Below are positions 1-12,715 of a DNA stretch of 64,000 nt, in pieces. Both the position numbers and the translations under genes were made by a program. Origin of the DNA: Trichinella spiralis (taxonomy: Eukaryota > Nematoda > Enoplea > Trichinellida > Trichinellidae). The stretch covers positions 7,116,034 to 7,180,033 of the forward strand of contig CM012953.1 of assembly GCA_000181795.3 (NCBI GenBank), read 5' to 3'. The notes beneath the pieces were generated by a model. That model was not told where the DNA came from. It was given only the letters and a program-made list of their open reading frames with translations, and searched no databases. Position 1 is the stretch's first letter. Each line of letters starts with the position of its first letter.

Positions 1-3000
1 TCAAAAAGCCGATGGATTTGTTGACGATAAAAGAAAATTTGCTTGGAGGCGAATACAAAAAGCCATGGGACTTTTGTGATCATGTGTGGTTGATGTTTGA
101 AAATGCATGGCTGTACAATCGTAAAAATTCAAAAGTTTACAAATATTGCACAAAGGCAAGCTTTATTTTATTTGCGTTCAGCTTTTCGTTAAACTTTTTG
201 TGTTTTTAGCTATCAGAAGTTTTTGTGGAGGAAATTGATCCTGTTATGCGCATGTTGGGTTACTGCTGCGGTAGAAAATTATCTTTTACACCGTTAGCAT
301 TAGTTTGTTATGGCCAGCCGATGTGTGCCATACCTAGGGACGCTCATTATTATTGTTATGAGCCGAAGTAAGTTTGCCTATATTCTTCACATTGTTTGTT
401 TGTTTGTTTGTTATATTGCCCTCAGTGCTTGGATAATAATAGTTTTGTTGATGGGCAATTTAGATCGCAATTTGGCATTGGAGTAAATTCAGAAAGGTAC
501 ACTTATTGCAAAAAATGTTTTGAAGAATATCCAGGCGATGCGATCAACATTGGTGATGATGCAGGATCAAAGTAAATTATTTGAACTTTTGCAATATTAT
601 GTTGATCTTGATGTTGAATGAGCTTTTAGTTTCATTGCAAAGCAAGATTTTCAACTGCTGAAGAATGATCAAATTGAATATGAAACATTTGTTAATTGTC
701 AGATTTGTCGTAGAAAATGGCATCAGATTTGTGCATTGCACCATGATCAGATTTATCCCGGCGGGTGAGGGTTTATTTTATTTTGGATTCCATTAATGCT
801 TAAATGATGAAATGTAGTCATTGATATGATATGATTTGTAAGATTAGTCTTTCTGAGTTTTTAATATTATCAGAAGTAAATTATTGTATTTGTAATTTGT
901 ATTTTGATTGGATATTGTTTTATAGGTTTGTATGTGAACAATGCCGAATGGTACGGAGTTTAAAGTTACCGGAAAATAAATATACTGCCAAACGTAATTC
1001 AACTGCTCATTATTTTTGGATTGTAAAATTTTGATTCTTTTAAAAATTATAGGCTTGCCTCATTGCAAATTGTCCATGCACGTGGAAAACCGGGTGAACA
1101 AATTTTTGCGTAAGAGCAACTCATGCGCAGGCGAGGTTATTATACGGGTTTTGGCTAGCTCGGATAAAGAAGTTGAAGTGAAGCCGTTGATGAAAACAAA
1201 GTATGAAATATTTTGTTGCACTTTGCAAATGCGATAATTTATGACTTTACAGATTTTGCACGATTGGTGAGATTCCGGAAAAGTTCCCTTATCGCACGAA
1301 AGCAATTTTCGCTTATGAAGTGGTAGATGGAGTTGAAATTTGTTTCTTTGGTTTGCACGTGCAAGAATACGGCAGCAATTGTCCTCAACCCAATTCTAGG
1401 TAAGAACTAAATTTCAAGTGAAATATGCAGTTAGCTTTAGTCTTACGCGTACCATTTCTTTTTTCATTTTTTCTGTTGAAATATTTTGATGTTTTTTTTC
1501 CAGGAGAGTTTACATCGCATATTTGGACAGTGTGCATTTCTTTCAACCGAAGCACATTCGCACGGCAGTTTATCATGAAATTCTGTTGGGTTACTTAGAA
1601 TATGTCAAAGTTCTTGGGTAAGCAGCAAAACAGAAATCAGTTTGTGTTTCAGTTGCGACTTTTACTATAATATGTTTTCTTTTTAGTTATACAATGGCGC
1701 ACATTTGGGCATGTCCTCCTAGTGAAGGTGATGATTACATATTTCATTGTCATCCTGCTGAGCAGAGGATACCGAAGCCTAAGAGATTGCAAGAATGGTA
1801 CAAAAAGATGTTGGATAAAGGAATTGTGGAACGGATTGTCGTTGATTATAAGGTTAGTGAATAGCCTTATCTTTGAGATATTTTTTTTTTTATTATAATT
1901 TGCATATGTATTGTTTTCGTTTTTGTTTGTGTTAATTCTTTAATTTTTTAGGATATTTACAAACACGCGCAAGATGAACATTTGCAGTCGGCGACGGAAT
2001 TGCCATATTTTGAAGGCGACTATTGGCCGAATGTTTTGGAAGATTGCATAAAGGAGTTGGACGCAGAAGAGGCTGAGCGTCGGAGGGAATTGGAAGCACA
2101 AGCGGCAGCAGATGCTGCCGGAGATGATGTTGAAGATTTGATTGACGAAGTGCACATTCACGAGAAGAAAAAGTCAATGAAGATACAAAAAAAGAAAAGT
2201 CAGAAAAATAAGAACTCCCAGTCGAAAAAGAGCAAAAAAATCATATCTGGCACTGGTAATGAATTGTCGGACAAAATTTACACGATGATGGAAAAGCACA
2301 AAGAGGTTTATTTCATTTTTGAATGCTTTGTCGCCGATTTGTACAAATTATACTATTTGTACAGGTTTTCTTTGTTGTCCGATTGCATTCAGCGCAGGCA
2401 GCTGCAGTGCTTGCTCCGGTGAACGATCCAGACGCGTTGATTACTTGCGAATTGATGGACGGTCGTGATAGTTTCTTGTCCATTGCTCGGGAGCGTCACT
2501 GGGAATTCAGCAGTCTTCGACGAGCGAAGTTTTCAACAATGGCCCTTTGCTATGAATTGCATACACAAGGACAAGACAAATTTGTATACACCTGCAACGG
2601 TTGTAAAGGAACGAACGCTATGTGGCATTGTACCATTTGTGACGTAAGTTTTTCTTTGATGTGTATACTGCTCGGTGTTGGAATTGTTGAGGCAGAGGTT
2701 ATTTTAAAATTTTTATCACAGGATTTTGATTTATGCCAAGCCTGTTATGAGAAGTCAAATCATGAACACAAGATGGAACAGATCAAGTCAATTATCAGCG
2801 ACGATAATTCAAATTCTGGAGAGTCTGGAGCGTCGAGCGCGAACTCAAGAAATGAATCTATTCAGCGCTGTATGCAAAGCTTGGTGCATGCTTGCCAATG
2901 CCGGGATGCGAACTGTCGACGGTTGAGCTGTCACAAGATGAAGCGTGTTGTTCAGCACACGAAAGTGTGCAAAAAACGTCAAGTCGGGCATTGTCCAGTT

Positions 3001-3775
3001 TGTAAACAGTTGGTTGCGTTGTGTTGCTTCCATGCAAGAACTTGTTCTGAGCCTAATTGTTCGGTGCCGTTCTGTCAGAACATACGGCAGAAGTTGAATG
3101 AGCAGCAGTTGCAGTTGCGCAAGAGAGCGCAGCGAGAGATGCAACGCCGTATGAACATGATGCAGCATCAGTCGATGCCAGTTGCAACTACTGGTCCACC
3201 GATGTATCATCATCATCATCAGTCAGCAGCGCCTAGCCAGCCCTCTCCGTCTGTACCGGCGGTTGGCGGCCAGCCGCCTTCAGCCCCACCTGCTGCTGTG
3301 CGGGCTGCGATGGAAGTGGAGCGAATTGCTGCTTCGCAAAGCTATGCACGACATCCAAATGTACAAATGCCACGGCAGATGGTTGCACCTGGTGCGAACG
3401 CAATGGCAACTAGACATGTGATGCCGGCATCGACGATGGGAGCAGGAAGCGGAGGATGTTGGGGCGATCCTGGTGTTCCGCCGAAGATGGTTGGCATGCG
3501 TGGACCACCACCTTCTCAGGTACATCGACATCCTGCAACTGCGCAGCAAGATGCTGCTGGTTCCTTTCAACCCGGTGGTGATGGAATGATGAATCCATCG
3601 ATGCAGATGGCAATGCCGCCACGTATGCCTTATGCAGATGGTAGAGTTCAAATGTTGTTGCAACGTCTGAAAACATCGAACAAAGCTGAGTTTGAATCTC
3701 TAACCCGTGAATTGAATAACGATCCGCAATTGCTGGCTACTGTAATCAATATGCGACATCAACAGAGTCAGTTTC

Positions 3776-3806
<31 letters not shown>

Positions 3807-4265
3807 GCAGCAGCAGCAGCAGAATCCAGTAGGAAGTGCTCCGCAGGTGACTCCGAACATGGTTCCAAGTCCTAGAGCACAGTGGAATGTGAGCTCACAA
3901 GTCGCTGGCAATTATGGTGTTTCTTCTCCTGGCATGCCACCACCTTCTGGTCAAGGCCAGATGCAACAAAGACCTCAGTTTTATCCCAGCACGGGAGCTA
4001 ATAGCGGTGGAGGAGGATCGGCTGGACCGCAACGAATGCCACATCCTTCTCCGGCGCAGTTGGGTCCACCATCATATGTCAGTCAGCAGCAACAACACGA
4101 CCAGCAGAGACGTATGGGTCCTGCTCCAGGGCAATATCAAAGTGGGCAGCAAGCTGCCGCCCTTGGTAGAGGTTATGTTGGAAGTGAGCAGCAGCCTCAA
4201 GCTGCTTATGGAAGTTCGCAACTTCCGCGTTATCAGATTCCGGTTCAAGGCGGTCAGCAACAGCC

Positions 4266-4327
<62 letters not shown>

Positions 4328-4596
4328 AGCAGCTGATCAATCAGGTGCGATCTCCTTCCCAAGGCATGCTGGTTAGATCTCCTTTGCAACAGTCGGTCAT
4401 GTCACCAGCTACACCGATGGCGGGTGCGCATTTAGGCTCACAGATGATGCATGGTCCAGCGCAGCCTGGTCCTCTTCCTTCAAATGCAGGTGCAGGAATG
4501 CATCATCATCCTGGTTTGATAGATTCTGGGCAGATGCCGTCAGGCGGTGGTGCTGGCGACCCCTCCGCTCTTCCCGACCAAAGCAAGTACATGTGA
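1..4596 (+). CDS. cbp-1: CBP/p300 histone acetyltransferase, 3' part (from bromodomain to C-terminus)
   Basis: Transcriptional co-activator and lysine acetyltransferase of the CBP/p300 family, nuclear. The gene enters from the left edge inside the bromodomain ([16 protein letters not shown]). I read 12 exons: 3-155, 210-367, 464-571, 630-764, 926-993, 1053-1200, 1253-1399, 1504-1617, 1687-1852, 1952-2305, 2365-2643, 2722-4596; they sum to 1235 codons without a break. Domain order matches human CBP: bromodomain end, RING/PHD cysteines ([21 protein letters not shown]), KAT11 catalytic core ([30 protein letters not shown]-like), ZZ finger (CNGCKG...[14 protein letters not shown]), TAZ2 ([12 protein letters not shown]...CPVCKQL), a short NCBD-like helix stretch near 3650-3770, then two long polyglutamine tracts. 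The first intron has a GC donor. No KIX or TAZ1 is visible because they lie upstream of the window. Orthology is very secure; the gene symbol is the C. elegans name used by analogy. Confidence 0.97.
3775..3822 (+). repeat. CAA/CAG repeat encoding polyglutamine (first tract)
   Basis: In-frame run of CAA then CAG codons in the last CBP exon, giving about 16 glutamines just after the NCBD-like segment. Mixed CAA/CAG codons suggest an older, partly stabilised tract. Confidence 0.95.
4255..4332 (+). repeat. CAG/CAA repeat encoding polyglutamine (second tract)
   Basis: Longer in-frame glutamine run (over 20 residues) in the C-terminal tail of CBP, mixing CAG and CAA codons. It produces leucine-rich shadow frames on the minus strand, which are not genes. 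Confidence 0.95.
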
Positions 4597-5563
4597 AACG
4601 CTTGCCTTTTTCTTCCTTCTACAAAAACTCATTTTGGTTGCCCACTGCTGATTTTTTAACGCCAAAGCAGTTCGTGTTCGTGCTTATGTTTTTTGAATGT
4701 CCTCAGGAGATTTTCACAGGTGACGACTCTATTTGGTGGAAAATCTTGATAAAGAGAAAGAACATTGTCATTATTTATTCATCGTTATTTTGAAATTTCA
4801 CATGAGCAGCTTTTTTAAGACAGCTGTTGCTTTTTATTGCAGTTGCCACCCAGCACTGATTGCATTTTGAACTTCAGATTTTTTCTTGCTGTTGTGATTT
4901 ATTCGGTCAAGTTGTTAAGCACATTGCAGTGATGATGACGTGATATTACTTTTTTTTCTTTGTTTACTGCCGCCAGATGTGTTCACGCTTGTTGTGTTCA
5001 CGTTGGAAACTTTGTGTACATGCGCTGAAAAGCATCGTGTGCGGGTCAGAAAAACATCGCGGACGCGTTATTTGTTCTTTTTTTCGTCGCGTTTTCTTTT
5101 TCATGTTCATAAATATGCTTATCTGAAATGTGATCGATGCTTAAATGCAAATTTGCTGCGCCGCGGCATGATTTCTTCTCACATACCGTCTATTGGCGTT
5201 CAGGCTGTCTACTTGAGACTTTCAACAAAAAATGAAGAGAAAAGGAGAAGCCGTTCTTTTCTGTTCTTCGGTTGTTTGTTTTTAGCGCCCGACGTGATTT
5301 ATGGGCTTCTTTTCTTCATGTATATTATTATTTTTTGTTCAAAGTTTTTAATGGAATAGTTATTGTGATATTTCATTCTTCTGAATGCATTAAAAGATCT
5401 TGTCTCCAACTTTGACTTTTGGATGCTCGAGGTTGTATATGTGTTTGGGAAAAATTGTGATATAAAAGTTACTAGCGTAACAGTTTGTTTTTCCTCTAAG
5501 CTTTGTGCATAGGGGTGATTTAAATACGGTGAAAAGTTTTTTTCTAACCTATAAATTGTAGAA

Positions 5564-5749
5564 ATGTTTTTTAATAATATAAATCAATATGCGAAGAATG
5601 CGGAAATTGAAGCTGAAATATTGAAAAGTCATATACAAATTATCGTACATGGGACGACTGTTGTGAACAGAATTGGGATTCTGATTTTGACTGTCGTATG
5701 GTTATGTTTTGTTTTGTGCTATACGATTAGATTATATTGGATTGTTTAA
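5564..5749 (+). CDS. candidate 61-residue single-pass membrane protein
   Basis: Single-exon ORF starting ATG TTT TTT, preceded four bases upstream by a T-rich stretch ending in TTGTAG, which resembles a splice acceptor (cis or spliced-leader). The product has a charged, Asn/Glu-rich N-terminal half followed by one clear hydrophobic segment (IGILILTVVWLCFVLCYTI) and a short basic-aromatic tail. I do not recognise a family. It could be a chance ORF inside the CBP 3' UTR; the acceptor-like motif and the well-formed membrane span are the only support. Confidence 0.3.
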   Translation: MFFNNINQYAKNAEIEAEILKSHIQIIVHGTTVVNRIGILILTVVWLCFVLCYTIRLYWIV

Positions 5750-7240
5750 ACTTGGCACGGCAGTTAAATTTGCGTAGCAAAGAGTGGTCCATTCGATCGG
5801 TTATTTTTTGAATGGTTTAACTTTCAAGCCGTAAAGTTACTTCTCCGCATGAAACTTTGAAATATAATAACGATGAATGTATATGGAAAAGGAAATGGAC
5901 ACGTTGAAGAATATTTCAAATTTATTTTTATTGCAGTAGTATTTTTCAAAGTAAATATTTGATGTGAACCCGAAAAAATGTTAAATTGGAAACAACTTTA
6001 AACAGTTCAAAGAATCAGGGTTGCTGAATTTTGCATTTTGTAAAAATTATAAAGCACTAGATGAATTAGGAAAACCAATATAATAATTTAATATTTTTCA
6101 AAGTTGACAGGAGGTAAGTTTGTTATCGGTGACAAAATTTCCACTTTGTTCCAAGCATGAAACTGGGGGAAATGGATTTCCAAATTTCGCACTCTGTGAC
6201 GACATGAAAAAGTGAAATAGTTGTATAAATTTGAAAATAATCCTGCAGAAGTGTGTGAATAAAATAAAATCCTGCAGTGGATTTGTTGAAAACGTGTTGA
6301 AGAAGTAATGCAAAGTGCCAACTGCCGCCACCAACCAGAGCAATTTGTTTGACTGATGAACTTTAGCAGCGGGAAGAAGCGGGGAGGGAGGGGCAGCAGC
6401 AGGTACAGCCGAGCATCCAAAGTTTACTGGAAAAGTCCATCAGTAGGTTGTTTTTACCAGTTTGCTTATTACTTGGCAAGCTTTCATTGTCTTATTATAC
6501 CAATTGATAAAATTGAAGGATAGGAAGAAAAAATAACAGAAAAGAGGAACGCAGCTATTTGCTCACTTGCCAACGAGATCGACCTCTTCTTGTGACAATG
6601 CAAAAAGTATTATTTTCTTTTTTTCGCACTCACCAACACTCAATATTTCGAATGTCCAACGTTTTCTTCCAATTCAATGGAAATGGATCCTCTGTCAATT
6701 TTCAGTTTTAATAATAATAATAATTTGATGTTTGTTGATACGACAGTCACCATTATTGCTTTTATTTGAACAATTCAGAAAAAAATATATTGCCGTATTT
6801 ATAATCAGCACCAATTGAAACAGAACCAATGCATGCATTGATCATCAGAATAATTTGCTTACTTGAGAGATAAATGAAAATGAAATAAAATAATGGAAAA
6901 GTACAATGGATTGTTTCATTTTTATTAAATAGGAATCAATCAGTGTAAGCATTAATAATTAAAAAAATGTAAGCAAATATTTCAAAATATAAAATTTTCG
7001 ATTCAACAATTTGCTCGAATTAATCAAATAACAGAAACACGGATCTGTATATAGGAGGTATAGTAAATATTATTTTGCACACTTATTTGGAACAGTTTTT
7101 AAGCTTGCTGTACAGATAAAACGAAATCTTTTATCACTTGTCACTTATCACATCTTTCTCTGTTGTTTTTTGTTTAATATTTTTGTTTAATATATTTTTG
7201 AAAAATTTATAAATTATAATACAATGTCAGTCAGCACTGT

Positions 7241-7241
<1 letters not shown>

Positions 7242-7296
<55 letters not shown>
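7242..7296. repeat. (CA)n(TA)n compound microsatellite
   Basis: About 18 CA repeats followed directly by about 10 TA repeats. Confidence 0.97.
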
Positions 7297-8147
7297 GTTA
7301 CGGGTAGGCGTCGTTTTCTTCTAAATTTGTACTTCTGCTTAGGCAGCCGCTCATCACTGCTTTGTACTGCATAGCATTTTTTTAAGAAAAATTGAGTAGG
7401 TAAAAAGTTTTATCATTTGAGTTTCTGATGCAGGTTCTTTTTGGCAAAAATTACAGTTTTGAATCCAAATTGTAACAAATGCATTGTCATCATCATTAAA
7501 CACCTTCTCTTGGCGTCATACAACCTCTAAATCTACAAATCACAGAAGCAAATTTGTTGGAAAAAATAATCAAAAGAGTTGAAAATAAAATTATTCACTT
7601 TTTGCTGTACGCTCTCAAAGATGCCGTTGTCAACATTTTTCGTACTTTTCCGCTTTAAAAGGATATCCATAAAATGAGCATAATACTGTTTTTAACAGTA
7701 GTTAAGTTTAGTCTACAGAAAAACATAGATAACTTTTGGTTGGAAAAACGTTTGTATTTTCTAGACATAACGTAAAACGCGCATATAACACTTATTTTTA
7801 TATTTAGAAACAAAATTTTATATTTCAGTAATGCCCGTCATACAAGTAATAATTACATTACTTTGAAATTTTCTTTGTAACTTATGCAGATAATCATGAA
7901 AATTGCAGATTTTAGTCGTAAATTACTGTAAATATTACCTGATGATCGTGTACTGTAACATAGGTCTTCAAAATTTAATTAAAGCAACGACTGGCCGGCC
8001 AGTGGATCACTCGCTCGACGGAAGTGGTTTACATTTGCTAATAAACACTTCGCTGATGTCATTCCCGAAGAGACGCATGCTCTGCCGGGGATGAGAGAAG
8101 TCGTGCAGTTAGCATTGCAATGCTTTTGATGGTGGATTTGGAAATTC

Positions 8148-10171
8148 ATGTTTTATCCGAAGTTAGTTGTCGTCACAACGTTGCAGGTTTTCCTCATATC
8201 TGCAGCCGTCAGCTATTACAATCTCACGGCTCCGGCTGTCGTTTCGAGCTTGAAAAAGTTCCTCGATGACTGGCTATTGCTACTTGAGCAACGTGTGCGC
8301 AATTTTCCAATTCGATCTACAAAATTTGTTCTTTCGTCGAGTAAAAATCGATTGCACTTTTTCACGAAATCCGAACTGAGCTCATATGATGGAAGTGTCA
8401 AATCCAAAGGGCTTTATTTGGCTATACTTGGTCGCATATACGATGTTTCTCGTGGCAGAGAACATTACGGACCCGGAGGTGCTTATCACATTTTTGCCGG
8501 TGAGTTTCATCCAGCATATGTTTATTTACCTTATTTGTTCATAGTATTTTTTGTGATGTTGTTGAATTTTTCTTTTAATATGATGTGATTGATTTGTTAG
8601 TAATGAAATTTGTGATCTGCCCAAATTGATAATCAAATGAATTTGTTTCTATGCTTGTGTAGATGTAAAAAGCTTGATAATTGTAAACGATTTCTTAATT
8701 TGATTTTTGAGATTCACGCATTCTACTAATGAGTTTGTGCTTGTGATAAATTAATTTTGTTAGGTCGAGATGCAACCCGAGCTTTTGTTACTGGCGACTT
8801 GTCAGCAGAAGGTGCCTCTGACGATTTGACCAATTTATCGAATGAAGAAATTATTGCTGTTCAACAGTGGGCAGACTTTTATGACAAAGAATACGAACTC
8901 GTCGGTGAGTTTATTTTCTTGTTCTTGTTTGAAGTTCTTCTCATACTTTCCACTTTTCCGCTTTATTCTTTTACGCACGAAGCATCCGCTTAGTAGAAGC
9001 GTTGTCAGGGGAACGAGGTGAAGCATTGATAAACATATTTTCATTGCCAGCAACAGATGTGCGGACAAACTTTAACGATGCCTCTGCAATAGCTATAGCT
9101 GTGATAATGATCCGTTTATGAGAAGAAATTTTTTGTTTAATTTTAATATCAAACCTCTGCTTTTAATGAAAAATTGAGACTATATGTTTTGTTTAATGAA
9201 TGAATTTAATTTGATAATTTTTACAAGGTATATACTCATAATGTTGGTTTTTTATTTAGAATTCATTGCCGCCGTTCATCCATTGCAAAACATTTTTTCA
9301 TAATGCATTTGTTTACTATTTTTCAAAGAATACTGATTAATTACTGTTAGTACTGCAAATTATTATCAAAATTATATCATCAATCAAATATTATGCAATA
9401 TATGAAGTTTATTTAATAGCTAATGTAATATGTATGTAATTACAGCTAATATGTATGATAATATAGTTAATATAATTATACTTAATAGTTTATTTGACTT
9501 CTCGCAGAAGAATAATTACATGCAGTGTAATATTAATTTCAGTTCAAGAAGTGAGCAGCACTTTTGTACGCATTGCACTTAGAACAATTTGTAGTAGTGA
9601 ATGTCGTGAATTGTATATAATATTTTTTGATTGCATTTCCATGTTAAACTTTTATGTCACTTTTTTCGCTTATTTATCTGAATTTAGGCATATTGAAAGG
9701 AACTTATTATAATTCGGACGGCAATCCTACTCGAAGTTTGGAAGATTATAAAATTCGTTTGAATAAAGCACTGAAATGGAAACAGGAAGAAGATGCAGAA
9801 GCAGAACGTTTTCCACCTTGCAATTCTGAGTGGATCCAAGGAGGCGGTGGTCGAGTTTGGTGTAGCCACAACAGGTATGCTTTATGCGTATTGGAGTGTG
9901 ATTGAATTTAAAGATAAACTGTAAAATTCATAGCGGAGGCGTGAAGCGCCGTTGGGCAGGTGTACCGAGAAAATTACTTAAGCCAGGGTCAAAGCATTCA
10001 CGATGTGTTTGCGTGAAGAATGATGGCACTGTTCAGAAAGAAGAAGACAACGTAAATGATGAAGAAGCCCAATCATTCAGTAGACATGGTGATTTTGATC
10101 ATCCTAATTTACTTCAGTATAGCAACTGCGATCCGGAGGCTGTTTCTTGTAAATTGCAAGGTGACGACTAA
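8148..10171 (+). CDS. CYB5D2: neuferricin (cytochrome b5 domain-containing protein 2)
   Basis: Secreted or ER-lumenal heme-binding protein of the neuferricin/MAPR-like cytochrome b5 family. Four exons (8148-8499, 8764-8904, 9688-9874, 9934-10171) give 305 residues. A hydrophobic N-terminus (residues about 5-25) looks like a signal peptide or anchor. The b5-like fold follows (FFTKSELSSYDG, LYLAILGRIYDVSRG, HYGPGGAYHIFAGRDATRAF), then a middle region (GILKGTYYNSDGNPT). The conserved cysteine tail contains FPPCNSEW, WCSHNSGGV, WAGVPRKL, RCVCV and DHPNLLQYSNC. All of these line up with human neuferricin. The start is the first in-frame ATG before the hydrophobic segment. A broken partial copy lies 2 kb downstream. 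Confidence 0.93.
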
Positions 10172-10467
10172 TTTTACAGATTATTAAAATGAAAGTAGTT
10201 AATAATTATTATTGACAAACATCATTTTAAAAAAGTTCAGAGATTTAATTTAGCTAGGCTCACATTGTCATTATTCCGGTATTTGAAAATATGATCAATT
10301 TGAAGTTAAATATATTGCCTGATGCTACATTCAGGAAAAGCTGTCTCTTGAAATATTTTTTATAGTGTCTCTTTTTCCCTCGATATTTCTATTAGTATTA
10401 TTCTGCTTTTCCAAATAAAAATCAGCGTATATGACTTAGGATCTATCGTTACTTGGATAATTATCTT

Positions 10468-11235
10468 AGTTCCATTCAGTTTTTCAAGACCATCACCAAC
10501 ACCACACACGCACTGTCGAAAAGTGTATCAGATATGCATATGATAGCGTTTCCAGAGCACTTTGCACCAGATCGAATTGGATCCACAGCGGATGTCATCT
10601 GAACCACGAATTTAAACAGTTTCTATGAAAACAGATTTATGATAGCAAAAATTACCTTGGATGAGAAAGTATCACCATCAGAGGGATAGTTATTTTAAAG
10701 AAGAAGTTCAAGAAGCAACGTGCACATAACAACGTAGGATGTAATGGCGTATGCATAAAATAATTTCGAACTGAAAAATTTTAATGCAAAACTAATGATT
10801 CAATTCACCCGTAAATAAGAGTTCAATGAACGTTTTTACCTTTCTGAACAATGATGCTGCATGTTTTTAAACGCTCTTTTCGCTGGAAAATTACTGTTTC
10901 CAAATACAGAAGCAATTTCAATTTTTTACTGACATATTTATATAAGTTTTAAGCATTATCTTACATATCAACTTACTAGTTTGTTAAACGTATAAAAATC
11001 TGAATAGCGTCTAGTCATGAATTTCTTCTAATTCAGTTTTCTCACTTGAATATTATACACAGCAAGCAGGTTCTACTGGTCATTGCCAATACCTTTACTT
11101 ATTATACTAAATTATTGCATTAATTTCAAAAAAAGTAGTATTTGACAAACATCAAAAATCATCACATCAATCGTAATGGTCCGTTTCATAAGTAACGGCA
11201 GTAATGATATCTTAAAATTTGTTAATATGTGACAA
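10468..11235 (-). pseudogene. decayed duplicate of SNX13 exons 15-19
   Basis: This stretch aligns along its length with 15142-15955 inside the functional SNX13 gene, in the same orientation. Examples are the shared segments around 10475 and 15160 (AAGACCATCACCAACAC), around 10572 and 15253 (AGATCGAATTGGATCCAC), and around 10996 and 15707 (AAAAATCTGAATA.CGTCTAG). Introns are duplicated too, so it is a DNA-level copy and not a retrocopy. The matching exons encode the PX domain and the linker before the nexin C domain. Several of these exons have lost coherent reading frames, for example the PX exon near 10980-11090. No other SNX13 exons were found around it. Confidence 0.85.
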
Positions 11236-12184
11236 TTATAAGTTCAAAAGCAAATTTATCTGATAATAAAAGAAAACTTATATGAAAATATCTGATCGCT
11301 TGATGAAAATAGTAAAAATTGAAAAGAAATTTCAAAATAAGTGATATACTTTAAGAAAACCTGAAGCGGATTTAACCAGCTGAAGTAAAATAACATTAAA
11401 CGCAACTTCACTTTTTGTTAAAAATGTTAATTAGGCGCAAGAGCATTTTTGAAAAAAGTGAAGAGTTTTGGGTTCGTGAAATTTCAAAATTAAAAATTCC
11501 ATTTTTGAACATTTCAGTCTTCGAAACATATGCATCCTACATTTTAATAATTTTGTTGTGGTCATTCGATTTATAAAAATATGAAATAATTTCATAATGC
11601 ATTGGAAACAAATATTCATTTCCAATATCTTGTGTAAGTGTTTTCCGTAGAAGCTATGACTCAGGGCTATTGCCTCAATGACTGCAATCTGCGTTCAACA
11701 TTCGTCCCTTTTCAGCTTCGGCGAATGAAATTGAAGACAATAAAAAGAAAGGACAAGAATGCAATCGATTAATGAAAGTGCTTATTAGAAAGTGCTTTTG
11801 ACAATCACTGTGATAATTCACAACAGTGTTTCCTAAACCTTTTCAAGCTATCACCCCCTTGAGAGGGAGATATTTTTCAAACGCTCCCCTAAATTACTGC
11901 CAAAAAGATGATAAATTTTTAAATAGATTATTTATTTTAATCGAATTTTCTTTCAAAAATAATCGTATAGTGAGGAAACAATTAATGTGATGGATGGGTT
12001 TGGTGCGTTGCGACTAATCTGTTTACATGAAGTTCAATGTTGCTAAGAACAGTCGTAAGTGCCATGAGTGAAGAAGATGAAGAAGACTGATTGCAGAGAG
12101 TCGTATTACATTAAACACACAAAAATTAATCAGTATTCTTAAAACAACTGCTGAATTGTAATTGTAATTGACAGTTTCATCTGA
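11236..12184. other. intergenic DNA between two duplicate remnants
   Basis: About 950 bases of AT-rich sequence between the SNX13 and neuferricin remnants. No ORF, RNA gene or clear repeat was recognised. It may be unrecognisable remains of the duplicated block. Confidence 0.5.
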
Positions 12185-12665
12185 AGTTAGTTGCCAGCTG
12201 CAAGTATTCTCTTTATGAAAGCAATTAGTCCCATCAAGTGTTGTCTGAGCTGTTATGTGACAAAAGTGACATTAAAGTAACTCTATTTAGCCACCGTAGT
12301 CTCTCTTGCAAAGCTTCTCTTGTCAAAAAGCATTTCAGACCTGGGCAGCTTTATCACAGTTTTGCCGTTGAGTTTATTACATATGCTTATTTAACTAATT
12401 TGTTTCTTCCTCTTGTAGTAAGTTTTGTGATATTGTTGGATTTTCTTTTCATTGGAATGCGATTCATTTTTTATTAATAAAATTTGTCATCCGCCTATGC
12501 AGGTAATCAAATGGATTTGTCCATATGCTATCATTGATGTAGAAAAGCTGGATAAATGTAAATAATTTCTCATCTGTTCTTTAAGATTGAAACATTTTAA
12601 CAGTAATTACTTTGTTCATGTAATAAAGTAAGTTTGTTAAGTTCAGATACAACCCATGCCATGCA
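12185..12665 (+). pseudogene. truncated, decayed copy of neuferricin exon 1-intron 1-exon 2 start
   Basis: Direct-oriented partial copy of 8157-8775. The end of exon 1 is recognisable (GGGCAGCTTTATCACAGTTTTGCCG against GGAGGTGCTTATCACATTTTTGCCG), and all of intron 1 is alignable (TTTGTGATATTGTTGGATTT against TTTGTGATGTTGTTGAATTT). So is the first codons' worth of exon 2 (TTCAGATACAACCCATGC against GTCGAGATGCAACCCGAGC). The copy stops there, 50 bases before the FN3K stop codon. The exon 1 part is shorter than the parent and its reading frame is broken. Retained intron sequence means segmental duplication, not retroposition. Confidence 0.85.
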
Positions 12666-12715
12666 ATCAGTATGAATTATATCACACTATATAATTTCAA
12701 TTTATAGCATAATCA

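Larger units (their letters stand above)
4597..8147. other. CBP 3' UTR and intergenic DNA
   Basis: About 3.5 kb between the CBP stop codon and neuferricin. The first 800 bases are T-rich and probably include the CBP 3' UTR (an ATTAAA-like signal lies near 5390). Apart from the small ORF at 5564-5749 and the microsatellite at 7242-7296 I see no supported gene. The ORFs at 4940-5359 (+) and 6088-6420 (-) have no recognisable content. Confidence 0.6.

Noticed and set aside
4072-4389. Leucine-rich minus-strand ORF
   Set aside because: Antisense shadow of the CBP polyglutamine codons (CAG read as CTG).
4940-5359. 139-residue plus-strand ORF after CBP
   Set aside because: Phe/Leu-rich from T-rich 3' UTR; no recognisable domain, no splice or start context.
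6088-6420. 110-residue minus-strand ORF
   Set aside because: No similarity recognised, composition looks random, overlapped by an equally long alternative frame.
12238-12477. 79-residue ORF as a real gene
   Set aside because: It lies in the decayed neuferricin copy and reads partly through former intron 1.
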